Assembly (NCBI GenBank): GCA_003988855.1
Contig: QYAI01000014.1
Coordinates: 127,973 to 191,972, forward strand
Direction: 5' to 3'
Length of the DNA: 64,000 bases
DNA from: Arachnopeziza araneosa
Taxonomy: Eukaryota > Ascomycota > Leotiomycetes > Helotiales > Arachnopezizaceae
A program made the translations under genes and the position numbers. Below, one piece after another: positions 1 to 9,971 of this stretch. How positions within the stretch are numbered: position 1 is the stretch's first letter; every line of letters begins with the position of its first letter. Under the pieces are notes generated by a model. That model saw only the letters and a program-made list of their open reading frames with translations. It had not been told where the DNA came from and did not search any database.

Positions 1-278
1 GATTGTCAATTGATTTCGTAGGAACCACTATCGATGTAAGATATATTTCATCACCACTCGCGCTCACAATACTAATTCCATTTTTTGAATAGTCAGTCAT
101 CTTCACCCCGCCATCGAGTCACACCGCCGAGCACAATAGTAAATCTGCCTTCGATCTGACAATACTGACTTTGCGCAATCCTTTCATGGAGATATAACTC
201 ATTTCACACCAATACCCTTCTTTCAACTTCAATCTTTTACGAACTTTTCACATACATCAAACCTCATCACCACCCACC
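1..278 (+). promoter_or_regulatory. Upstream region of the La-protein gene
   Basis: Non-coding stretch before the first ATG. The last 100 bases are C/T/A-rich, with few G, as is usual for a fungal 5' leader. I see no clear TATA box and no ORF worth calling. Confidence 0.4.
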
Positions 279-1801
279 ATGTCTGCGCTTCCAGTCGAAG
301 CTGCCGAGCCTGATCCAGCAGCAGCTTCCATCCCAAGCGGCGAGACCGTCACGAAAGAAGTGGAAGACTCATCCGCCCCTACCGAAGAAGCGGCTGCTAT
401 GGCTGAAGTCGAAGAAAGCAAGGGCGATGCTGTAGAAGCAACTCTCCCGGAAGAATCCAAGAGCGAGGAGATCAAATCCGTTGATGAAACTGAGAGCGAG
501 AAGAAGGAGAATGGAGACGCGGCAATCAAGGATGAGAAAAGTCAGAACGGATCACCGGTCAAGTTTAAAAAGGATCCCGAGGGAATGCTAAAGACTCGTG
601 CCAGACCGGAAGGCAGAAATAACAGCAGATATGATCCGTCTGTTTTGCCAGAAACCGATGACCCTCAGAAAATTCGCGCACAGGTACGAGCATTATCTTA
701 TTGCAATCATTCACGACTGACGTTCTATAAAGGTCGAGTTCTACTTTGGCGATCACAATCTTCCCTCTGACAAGTTCATGTGGGAGTTAACAGATGGATC
801 TTCTAACCTTCCTGTCTCTATTGAGAAGATCTGCACCTTTGGACGAATGAAGCGATTCAGTCCCATCTCTTCAGTTATTGCAGCTCTGAAAGACAGCAAT
901 TTCCTCGATGTTAGTGGAGAAGAGGGCCAAGAGCAAGTCAAGCGCAAGATCCCATATGATCCTAGCATCCCGCGATCCAAAGTTGAATCTCGCACTGTCT
1001 ATGTCAAAGGGTTTGGTGACGAAGAACGAAGCTCTCAATTTGACATCGAGGCTTTCTTCGCTCCTTATGGTCCAACCAATGCCGTTCGACTTCGCCGCAC
1101 TAACGATAAGCTTTTCAAAGGCTCCGTGTTCGTCGAGTTCCAAGATGAGGAAGCTGCTCAAAAATTCGTCGATCTTGATCCAAAACCGAAATGGAAGGGT
1201 GCACACGAATTGAAGGTAATGTCCAAGAAAGAATACCTGGATGTCAAGACGCAGGAGATCAAGGATGGCAAGATTGAGCCAAGTAACTGGAATTACAGCC
1301 GCGATGGACAACCTGCTTGGAGAGGTCGAGGTAACCGTGGAGGTAATCGTGGTGGATATCGTAATGACCGCGATCGTGGAAGCCGAGACAACAGAGATAG
1401 AGCCGACCGTGACCCAGATGACTGGAAGAAGAGACGTGAAGACGACCGAGCAAATGGCTTCAAGAATGACCGTCGCCGTGATGACAATCACAAGAAAGGC
1501 GGTCGTGGGCGTGGACGTGGCGATAGAGATAGAGGTCATCGCAACAACGATAGAAATCATGAAAGAGAGGATAAGAAGTAAGCTCATTCATTTTGTAACT
1601 GCAGTCAACTAACAAGTTTCCAGAGATGAGAAGAAAGGTGAATCCAAGGACAACGGGAGTGAAGGTTCTCCAGTCAAGGACACTAAGAATGAAGGTTCTC
1701 CAGTCAATGAGAAAAAGCGTGTTCGTGAAGATGATGGCCAAAGTGAACAGCCAACCAAGAAGATTGACAGCAAGCCAGACGTTGTTGTTGAAGCATCATG
1801 A
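279..1801 (+). CDS. LHP1: La-domain RNA-binding protein (Lhp1/Sla1 type)
   Basis: Three exons, 279..683, 733..1577 and 1624..1801, give 475 aa. An acidic Glu-rich N-terminus (about 1-110) is followed by a La motif (about 128-210, with the typical VEFYFGDHNLP start created by splicing of intron 1) and an RRM (about 222-305, RNP2-like TVYVKG). The C-terminal third is rich in RGG/RD repeats (about 335-415), and the last exon adds a Lys/Arg tail that could be a nuclear signal. La proteins bind the 3' oligo-U of RNA polymerase III transcripts and protect pre-tRNAs and other small RNAs in the nucleus. The RGG-rich tail is not part of the minimal family and suggests extra RNA or protein contacts (inference). 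The last intron removes an in-frame TAA at 1579-1581, so retention would drop only the tail. Confidence 0.9.
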
Positions 1802-2301
1802 TACCCTTGATTTGATTTGATTGCATGCATGCATTGCTTGGGGAAGTTTGTATTTTAGGCGTTCATCGGTCGGCGGATAGTTGTCGGTCCTACTTGCAGT
1901 CTACTCTGACCTCTCTGCTCAGGCAGGCATACATCATAGTACACTCGTGCTATGATCGATGGATTGAGTTTCGACTGCTTAATGATTCATAGAGCAAATA
2001 CACATGCTCTTGCATCTTGTTTCTATCCCTAAATGTTTGATCAGAAGCTGTTACTGACTTGAGTATATATAGATTCTCTGATGGTGAGAAATGAGTATTT
2101 AGAGAGGGTGCTTTTGAATCTACATGTGGTCCCTATATTCTACAGCTATCCGCACAAAGTACTCCAACCCCATCTTCTGTTTCACTCCCAATGCATATGC
2201 CGCACAAAGAGATCAATAATACATATAGCCTGCCCGCTTTTCCTACAGGCTCGGCCATCATCCCATCCCATCTTATTTTCATCATACAACAATACAACCT
2301 C
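1802..2301. other. Convergent 3' intergenic region
   Basis: It lies between the 3' ends of the La gene and the mitoribosomal gene. It is AT-rich and holds only shadow or very short ORFs. Both 3' UTRs must fall here. Confidence 0.5.
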
Positions 2302-3501
2302 TCAGGTGATGATCTCTCCAATATCCATATGGGTCGGGACCCACTCTTTCAGTTTCTTTTGGGCTGCTCCTTCCACCTCCATCTCACTCGGTACTCTAAC
2401 ATTTGGTCCCGGACTATACAGATACCATGCCTTCAATGCAGCAACACTTGCTCTGATCTTGGCCTCGAGCAATGCCGCTCCCACGCCTTCCCCTAATTTG
2501 TCGGTGCCAGAAAATATTCCTACCACAAATACAGGCGATCTGGTATGTCTACCCGTTTCACTCAATATCCGTGCTATAGGGTACTCAAATTCCTCTCTAA
2601 GGCACAACCGTGATAATTCCCGTACTGGATCTTTGAACTGGAACAGCGTCGAAATATCCAGATGTCTCGACAATAGATGCTGCCGCACAAATATCTTCGC
2701 TGCTTCTTGCCCAGCGTGCAGATGTAACGCCCCAACTACCGCTTTTACGAAACCGGCATAGGCAAAACTCGTTGGCAGTGGTGCCGTCTCATCGTTGTGC
2801 CTTGGAATCGTGTCTCCAAACTCGTCATCGTATACCACTCTACTACTCAACCCTCTTCTGAAATTCGCCTTCACGTCTGGTCTTATACTGCCACCTTCTC
2901 TTCCTATACTAGATCCTGGCTGCAACTTCTCAAACTGTAAAAACCCAGGGTCGACTTCTGAGCCAGGAGAAGCGGCAGTATCTACACCCCACTCCTTGGC
3001 AATGACTTCGAGAGTAGGAGGTCCATTATAGGCAAATGCTGCAGCATAGAGGACGGATATGGGCAGTCGGGGATAGGTGCAGATGAGGTATTCACAGACG
3101 TGATAGGAGATTATGGTGCCCCCTAACTGAGCCAAGGCAGAATTGTTGAAGCGCGCGTCTCTATCGGCTGAAGGATCAACTAATGTGCGTGCCATGGTCT
3201 GAAGAGGTAGTCGTTTTGGTAAAGCGAGCCGAGAATGGAGAGCAGCTAATTTTGCGCTCTGGAGAGCTGCAGAGGGAAGAGGTGAAGGGAAGGGACTCGA
3301 TTCGTGCCGGGGAGGCAGCGGCTCCGGTTCGAACTCAACGTCGTCTTCGTAAATGACATCAGAGGAGAGAGCTGCTGCTGAGGACTGAAAGCTCCTGACC
3401 ATAGCAGCCGGTTGCGAGTTTCGACTTTGTAGACAGCATGATCGGGAGCTGCGTGGTGAGAGCAATTGTGCTCCTATCCGATCTAGGCGTAATCTTTTCA
3501 T
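2302..3501 (-). CDS. MRPL3: Mitochondrial large-subunit ribosomal protein mL44 (MRPL3)
   Basis: Single exon, 399 aa. The first about 40 residues are rich in Arg and Ser and lack acid residues apart from Asp7, which fits a mitochondrial presequence. An RNase III-like fold follows (about 110-290, including LAQLGGTIISYHVCEYL and YPRLPISVLYAAAFAY), then a double-stranded-RNA-binding-like domain (about 310-385, ending with LLEAKIRASVAALKAWYLY). mL44 is a structural, catalytically inactive RNase III relative in the mitochondrial ribosome; I do not see the canonical RNase III acidic signature here. A second ATG at residue 34 also lies in the presequence region. Confidence 0.9.
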   Translation of the reverse strand: MKRLRLDRIGAQLLSPRSSRSCCLQSRNSQPAAMVRSFQSSAAALSSDVIYEDDVEFEPEPLPPRHESSPFPSPLPSAALQSAKLAALHSRLALPKRLPLQTMARTLVDPSADRDARFNNSALAQLGGTIISYHVCEYLICTYPRLPISVLYAAAFAYNGPPTLEVIAKEWGVDTAASPGSEVDPGFLQFEKLQPGSSIGREGGSIRPDVKANFRRGLSSRVVYDDEFGDTIPRHNDETAPLPTSFAYAGFVKAVVGALHLHAGQEAAKIFVRQHLLSRHLDISTLFQFKDPVRELSRLCLREEFEYPIARILSETGRHTRSPVFVVGIFSGTDKLGEGVGAALLEAKIRASVAALKAWYLYSPGPNVRVPSEMEVEGAAQKKLKEWVPTHMDIGEIIT

Positions 3502-3728
3502 CCTCCACGTCGCAACCTAGAGTTTAAGGAGAGTATCGAGTGAGAGGGAAGTCGGTGCTGCTGCTTTTCCCCTGATCCAAATTTCCAGCTTGACCTCACA
3601 CGATCATGAAATTTTGGCAAGGACGCGTGCACGTGATTGGACACGCTAGGATGCCGTTAGCTTCCCGAGTCGACCTCATTTGAACTCAAGCTCGAGAGCA
3701 GAACCTTGAAACTCTGCAATTGATCAAG
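3502..3728. promoter_or_regulatory. Shared divergent promoter of mL44 and the complex I subunit
   Basis: Only 227 bases separate the two ATGs, which point away from each other. Both neighbours are nuclear-encoded mitochondrial proteins, so joint regulation is plausible (inference). The stretch contains GC-rich segments such as gacgcgtgcacgtgattgg near 3622. Confidence 0.4.
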
Positions 3729-4137
3729 ATGGTAAGTTGTATACCTTAGTCTCGATGGGTCCATGATGCTAATGCTTTCTAGGGCGGCGGAGGCAAGATC
3801 CCGTAAGTCAATGGCTTGGCTCAACCTCAATCTCTAACCAGCTTAGATACCCCAAGCACGTCTGGTCACCAGCAGGTGGCTGGTACGCACAGCCTTCGAA
3901 CTGGAAAGCGAACACCGCCGTCTTTGGCTTGGTGATTGTTGGTATTACCGGGTTGATGTGGAAATTGAGCGCGGAGAGAGAGGACCGCTACGGAAAGTTT
4001 CCTGAAGAGGGTCGATTCTTCCCCAGCAGATAGTATGTTTCAAGACCCAAGAGAATGAGGGTATGCTGATCATCAATAGCTGGAGCAAACAAATTATCGA
4101 GCATGAGAGGGACGAAAAGGCAAAGAAAGGGCTATAG
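3729..4137 (+). CDS. Small mitochondrial complex I subunit, NDUFB4 (B15)-like
   Basis: Four exons, 3729..3731, 3783..3802, 3847..4032 and 4080..4137, give 88 aa. The first exon is only the ATG, the second just 20 nt. The protein starts MGGGGKIPYPKHVWSPAGGW and has one membrane segment (about 35-52, TAVFGLVIVGITGLMWKL) followed by a charged tail (REDRYGKFPEEGRFFPSRYW). The pattern of a short loop, one helix, W, then charged EREDRYGKFPEEG resembles the C-terminal half of mammalian B15, an accessory subunit of the membrane arm of NADH:ubiquinone oxidoreductase. That match is from memory of the family. All four exon joins keep frame, and the last intron removes a TAG formed at the exon 3 boundary. 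Confidence 0.7.
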
Positions 4138-5831
4138 ACGGCAGAACTCAGGTTGGGCGATTGTACATACTTCGGAATTTTAAATGGACGCCCTTGAGAC
4201 ATGTATTTCCAGACCCTCCTCTTGCTCTATCGAAATTTACATTGCCATTCGAACCATTATTTTCAGTACTTTTAATCCAAGCATATCTGATTACGCAATG
4301 TTAAACAAACTGCGCACTCTATTCTGGTTGATCTAGCAATTTTTGACTTGGTTTGATGTACACAGCCTAACATAGAAAGATACAGAGATGCTGTTTTGGA
4401 GGCAATTGAAAGGTTGTATTCTTTGCGATTAGTTCGTGAAGTCACCGTAAAATCAATTCCGACTTGGATTTTTTTTATATCTGTTAGGTGGTAATTTTTG
4501 TCTAGGCCATTAGTATCTACTCAAATGTTTCCCCCATATTTGCTTGGTACTCTGTGGAGCGATATCCATATCAATATGTAAGGGCTGGGGCGAAAGCCCC
4601 CCCAAAAAGTATTGCCCTTTGTGGAGTAACAGTGTAATAAAACAAAATGCACCAAGTTTTGCTGTGATTGTCTCCCATCCTACCGATATCTCTGCTTCTT
4701 CCTCCCATCCATTTTTCTACTACGACCTCACGTGTTGCGATCATCATCCCGTCAAGCAACCAGCAAGGACAAAAACAGGAGATGGCAACCTCCTCTCCAC
4801 TCAAGAAAATCTGATTGTGAGAAGCCATTCTCCCGAGCCGATCCTCGCTACCAGAGTCCGGCGTCCGGGCAAGAACCACCCAGACGCGTATAAGTTTAAA
4901 TAAGGCTCCGGGATCTCAACGCCAAGAACCTCTTTAGCACAGTGGTCTAGCCAGCCTCTGTGCAAGCGACGAAAGAGCCCAACTAACAGTGCCTGGGGGT
5001 GACCCGCGCCGCGGGAGGGGAGGATGGGAGGAGGGGAGAGGGGGGTCTGTAATTAGAAGAAACCCGGGCGGGAGGGGTTTTTCTACCCACTGAGGTGGTT
5101 TCTTTTTTGTCATTTTTTTTCTGTTTTCTGGTTCCGCTATGAATTTCCGTAATTCTTTTTTTCAAGTGCTTTTCTACTCCTCAACTTCATAATTTTTCTG
5201 CGTGCCTACCCCGATGTCTTACTCATAATTTAATCCCATAAAATAATACTTTTTGCAGAACAGCACAACAGTTTCGTGTCCTTTTATTCTATAATTAAGT
5301 TGGCATGAGATGCTAATCTTTTTTTGGAGTTGTTGAAATACCACCCTTCAGCAAGTACAGTTATTTAACAGGAGACATTAACTCGACCTCGCTGTCCGAC
5401 TACCAGTCATTCAACATGGAAGATATGTTTATACCTAATTCTTTGCCTATAGGAATGTGATCCGGGCGAACCAAGAGCTGATTAAGGCTGCAGCTGCTCT
5501 AGTTAATCTAAAAAGAAGGCTCCGTGGACAGCCCTGGCATAAGATTTAGGCCCTCATGGCCTCTTTAATCCTGAACGTTTTAACTCAAGTTTGAGCGTTT
5601 GAGAAGGTGATCGGTAGCACTTTATACAAATGTGGGGTCTAGTTGTTAACTCTGCGTCCATGGACCTCAAAAGCGTAGGGAAAACATTCTAACTTGGGAA
5701 TTTGATATTCATCGATAAAATTGAACCTCTAAATCCAGTTACAAAATATGCTCTTTCAACTTACCAGTACAACCACCACCATTCATACATATACTACACA
5801 ATTACAGTCCATCATACATCCAAAAAAATTC
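4138..5831. other. Long intergenic region with G-rich and T-rich tracts
   Basis: About 1.7 kb without a convincing gene. It includes a G-rich tract (4988-5080), a T-rich tract (5100-5165) and a short stretch (about 5455-5600) that can be read as a degenerate, frame-broken peptide. A 119-codon open frame at 4544-4903 has no recognisable features and is probably chance. A stretch near 4929-4978 recalls the 5' half of a tRNA but has no T-arm. Confidence 0.5.
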
Positions 5832-7650
5832 TCATCCTGCGTGTTCCACAATCTCACTCTTCACCACACCGTCCTCAATCCAACTCCGAATCTGCTCTGG
5901 AAGTGGAACCTCCTTGTAATCTTCATCCTCGCTCTTCACATCCACAATATTCACATTGATTCCGCTGCATTTGCTACTAAAAACTTCGGTATTCATGCTA
6001 TCTTTCCCAAGATAGAGTTGAGCACCATCTACAGAATCCATAAGGATAGTAGGTAAGGTGCCAAGGACTTGCAGGGCAAAGTTGGCGGATTTGATGACAT
6101 CAATAGACGAAACGAGAGACTCGACGATGAGCGAGAGGCGGGGAGAGTTGTCGATGGAAATTGCGTTTGCTTTCCCCTTGACCATGATAGTGGTTTTGGA
6201 GCATCGGGAGATGAGAATAGAGTGACTGATTTCGGCTTCGATCTCTATCGGAGCTGATTCGTTTTCATAATTTTCCTAACATGATTAGTATCAATATGAA
6301 CTTGAAGTATGTAAACCTACAATTATCCATTTGTTGCCATCGAGCCTCTTGACTGGAGGCTTTTTTGTTCGCATGCTTTCTGGCTTTGGTTTCTTGCCAG
6401 GTGCAGGGCTCTTCCCGCGGGAAACAGAAGACACGCTTGAAGCACTATCGCTTCGCTGAGGTACGGTTGAACCTGCCCTCAGAGATGGATTCTTGTGTGT
6501 CATCTGATCTGGGTTGACCTTTCGAAGTCCCTTGGTCACATCGGCTCCCTTATTCAGTTCATTGAATACAGCTCCAATTCCACCTGCATCCGCGGCTGGT
6601 GCCTTCGGGGCGTCATCGAATTTCATAGGTGGAGGTGGCGGTCCTGGAGGAGGTGGTGGAGGGGGAGGACCTCCAGCTGCCTTGGGATGTGGAGCTGGGG
6701 GTGAAGGAGCATTTTGTTCTGTAGATTTAATTGCCTCCTCGGCAGTCACGCCCTTGGGATTCCATGGAATTCCATTTGGAAAGGTTTGCTTGACGTATTC
6801 TGTCAATTCTTTAAACAGACCGTAGTATGCGTGTACCCATTCGACTTGCTTCGGGTCCTTCTCCTTGTATTCCTTCAACACTCGGTTTCCCCAGTACTGT
6901 GCCGATCCAAGGGATTCCTCAACATGTTTATGTGGTTTCGGGTCTACAGTAACCCACGCAAGAACACCAATACTTTCTGAGACGGTACTGAGTTGGTTGA
7001 AAGCCGGAGAGGCCCTGTTTGCGTCTCGGATATCACTGACAGCCGTGATGGAATCCTGAAGAGGCTTGAGCAGTTGCATAAACACAGGACTGCTCATGTC
7101 AGGTTTCTTTGCCTTCGTGGTAATGAGGATGAATTTGCGTTGTCCGGCGAATGCGCGTAATACACTTGATGCCTGTTCACATCAGCGCAGGTCTGATATT
7201 GTCGTGTATAATCTCACCTGCTGGGCAATTGGTCCTCCCAACTCATCACTTATGTTCACGAACTTCTTGACCGGACCAGAAATAAAGGAATCGAAATCCT
7301 CGACAGATTCAGGCAGTACTTCGATGACTGGCTTTGGAGTCTCTGCAACGGCCCGCGTGGGAGGTGGAGGTAGAGGGCCGGTTGGGGCTGGCGCCGGAAC
7401 TCCATTGATCTTTGGCAACTCGATTGTCGAAGATGCCATGTCCTCCAGCCTCGAGGTAGCAGCTTCTAGCCTACGCAGAATAGCTGTCAGTTCCGTGCGC
7501 GAAACAGTAGGGACGACTTTGTCATTCATGATTGTGGATTGTGGATTGTGGAAAAGAATGAAGGTTGTTGGAGGAGAGAAGGGTAGCCAAGTACCGTTTG
7601 ATCAAAGTAGTCAGATTATGCATATTGTTCGTTGGTGTCGAGTTAGCCAT
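5832..7650 (-). CDS. SRV2: Adenylyl cyclase-associated protein (CAP/Srv2)
   Basis: Four exons on the minus strand, 7595..7650, 7218..7470, 6321..7172 and 5832..6275, give 534 aa. The N-terminal CAP domain begins MHNLTTLIKRLEAATSRLED, the helix that binds adenylyl cyclase and drives oligomerisation. The helical folded domain follows (about 75-245), then a poly-proline stretch (about 272-285, profilin/SH3 binding), a WH2-like linker and the C-terminal beta-helix CAP/ARP domain (about 375-530) that binds ADP-actin. CAP recycles actin monomers with cofilin and links Ras/cAMP signalling to actin. The start at 7650 is chosen because splicing exon 1 restores the conserved first helix; a downstream in-frame ATG would lose it. 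Confidence 0.93.
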
Positions 7651-8025
7651 CTTGAGCAGGGTTTGAGACGAGCTGTTGCAGACGGAGGGCACGCTTCGAG
7701 GAATGATCACCGGGGGGGAGAGACGGCGTGCTCGGAAAGTCGAGTGTGGAGGGAGGGAGAGAGGAAGCAAGAAGAGCAGGGTGGAAGGGGAAGAAAAGAA
7801 AAGGATGCTATGATCTCTCTGCCTTCTGAGCTGGTGATGTTCTTTTCCGTGGTGGACTCAGGAGCTCTCTCTCGCCTTCATATGGGTCGCTTGCGCCGGT
7901 GCCCAAACCAGCTTAGGCCACCACACCTCTCGGGCGAGGAACAAGGCTACCTCCTCATCCTCAGCCTTCCGAGACATCAACAGTTACATGCAGTAAATGA
8001 GACGGCCACCCGACGCACATAGAAG
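7651..8025. promoter_or_regulatory. Divergent promoter between CAP and the pfkB-family kinase
   Basis: 375 bases between two outward-facing start codons. It contains a purine-rich stretch (about 7740-7805) that reads as a pyrimidine-rich leader on the CAP strand. No further elements are clear. Confidence 0.4.
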
Positions 8026-9647
8026 ATGGCGGAGGAGGAAACCATCACTCCGGCCCAGGAGATAGATTTCTGTACGCTGGGAATGTTCATTATTGGTGAG
8101 GAGCTTATATTTGTCAGACTGCGGTGTTTTCCCTCGTTGATTTCATCCTATTCATCACATCAGAAACCCTTTTTCGCCCTGAATCTTGCTATTAATCCCG
8201 TCTTTCCAATTTCAACTATTTTGTCTGGTTTCCGCTGCTCCTATCCATACGCATTTTTACCCGGCCTGACTTTTGACGAGTGAGTCGTGGGCTGCAAGAA
8301 ACACTCCAAGCCATTCTTGACTCAACAGACAGTCTGACATATGAGAGCGGCGCTCTAAGCAGAGCGGAAACATGTTCCTTTCACCTGGTTTAAATATAGC
8401 ATCACCCGTGTTCAGCCATTCTTCCCGTCGCGACCTCTCGTCTCCAGCCTCTGTCATCCCACCAAATAAATTGCTTTTCTATCATTTCTTCACCCTGACA
8501 GCACACAGATGAAATACATTACCTCCCCCCAAAACCGCCTGTTTTCGACATTCTAGGTGGCGGAGGAACTTTTTCAGCACTCGGTGCCCGTTTCTTCTCT
8601 CCACCGCCGCTCTCAAAAACAGTATCATGGATAGTCGATAGGGGTTCTGACTTTCCCCCGCCGCTCACCGATCTAATTACATCTTGGTCCACTACCTGCG
8701 TCCTTCGCACCGACACTTCTCGACTCACTACTCGAGGTTGGAATGGGTACAATCCCGACGAAAGCCGTGCCTTTAGGTACACAACCCCAAAACTTCGCCT
8801 CGATGTTGAAGCTTTGAGATCCTCTCCTGATCTTCTCTTTTCCAAATCCTTCCATCTCCTGTGCAACCCGACCCGCTGCATCCAACTTGTTACATCCATC
8901 CTTCGTCACCGTAAACATCTGAACCCAGATGCTCCAAAACCACTCATAATATGGGAACCTGTTCCCGATTTAATGACCCCAACTGAGCTCCTGAACACCA
9001 CCAATGCCCTTCCTTATGTGGACATCTGCTCACCGAACCATTCCGAGCTCGCTGCCCTCCTCGGTGACCAAGATGGTGGCCACGACCCGACCACCGGCGA
9101 GATCTCTAACGCATCCGTAGAACGTGCCTGTGAGCAGCTCCTCTCTGCAATGCCCTTACAGAGCTACGCCCTAGTAGTCCGCTGTGGCTCAGCAGGATGC
9201 TATGTTGCTAAGAATGGAGGCCAGAGTCACCGTCCAGTGAAGCGCAAACGGCCTGCAAACCACACAAGAGGTGGCCTCACCCATGACACAGACATGGAAT
9301 CTCTCTTCGCTGGTCTCCTCAACGGAGAAGGCTTTTTCGAGCGCGAAGAGGTTCCAATCGATCCTGGGACCGAGCTCTGGCTTCCGGCGTTCTACACGGA
9401 GAAGACGAAGGAGAAAGTGGTTGATCCCACAGGTGGCGGGAATGGGTTCCTGGGCGGGTTGGCAGTTGCACTTGCAAGAGGAAAAACTCTAGAGGAAGCG
9501 GCAATTTGGGGAAATATTGCGGCCAGTTTTATGATTGAGCAGGTTGGAGTTCCTGATCTTGGTGTTGGGGAAGATGGCGAAGAGACGTGGAATGACGTCT
9601 CGGTAGAGAAGAGGCTGGAGGAATATGCCCAGCGAGTTAGGAAATGA
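8026..9647 (+). CDS. pfkB/ribokinase-family protein, MAK32-like
   Basis: Two exons, 8026..8095 and 8509..9647, give 402 aa. The 413-nt intron is unusually long for this window. Joining at ATT-G|AT restores a typical start of the fold (DFCTLGMFIIDEIHYLPP, then GGGGTFSALGARF at about 40-52). The C-terminal pfkB signature is present at about 329-342 as DPTGGGNGFLGGLAVAL. In active sugar and nucleoside kinases this motif is usually D-T-x-G-A-G-D with Asp as catalytic base. Here that position is Asn, so catalysis may be altered or absent (inference). Yeast Mak32 is needed for stability of the L-A double-stranded RNA element; the role in filamentous fungi is not established. Confidence 0.82.
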
Positions 9648-9971
9648 TGGTAATTTTGAAATCTGACGAGCAAATGGACAGGAATGGAAATTTCTGTTTG
9701 GACGGCGTTTGTGATTTTGGCTCCCATGCAATAGATGGCGTTGGTTGTCCGGTTTAGTTCAAATAATTTTCATTACAACATAAACCATGCCATTATACAT
9801 ATGCCTGTTCCATACAATCCTCCTCATTTCTCGAGCATTACTATGAACAACTCCAAACGCCTCTCATATAATTCACTCCGCTTACACGACCATCTAGAGC
9901 TTATAAACCAAATCTCCGTCCGTGTACCTATTATCAGTCAGCGATGTTTGATGCAACCTCATTCAAAGAAC
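9648..9971. other. Convergent 3' region between the pfkB kinase and MCM3
   Basis: 324 bases, AT-rich, holding the two facing 3' ends. No gene is seen. Confidence 0.5.

Noticed and set aside
871..1587. Long minus-strand frame opposite the La gene
   Set aside because: It is a shadow of the coding strand; the plus-strand protein has clear domains.
4544..4903. 119-codon open frame, plus strand
   Set aside because: No domain, no signal peptide and no intron structure; composition is like the surrounding non-coding DNA.
4925..4980. tRNA-like sequence (cctctttagcacagtggtctagc)
   Set aside because: It recalls the 5' half of a tRNA, but there is no proper D-stem pairing, no T-arm (GGTTCGA) and no matching acceptor end.
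7066..8022. 318-codon plus-strand frame across CAP exons and promoter
   Set aside because: It runs antisense through conserved CAP exons and has no protein features.
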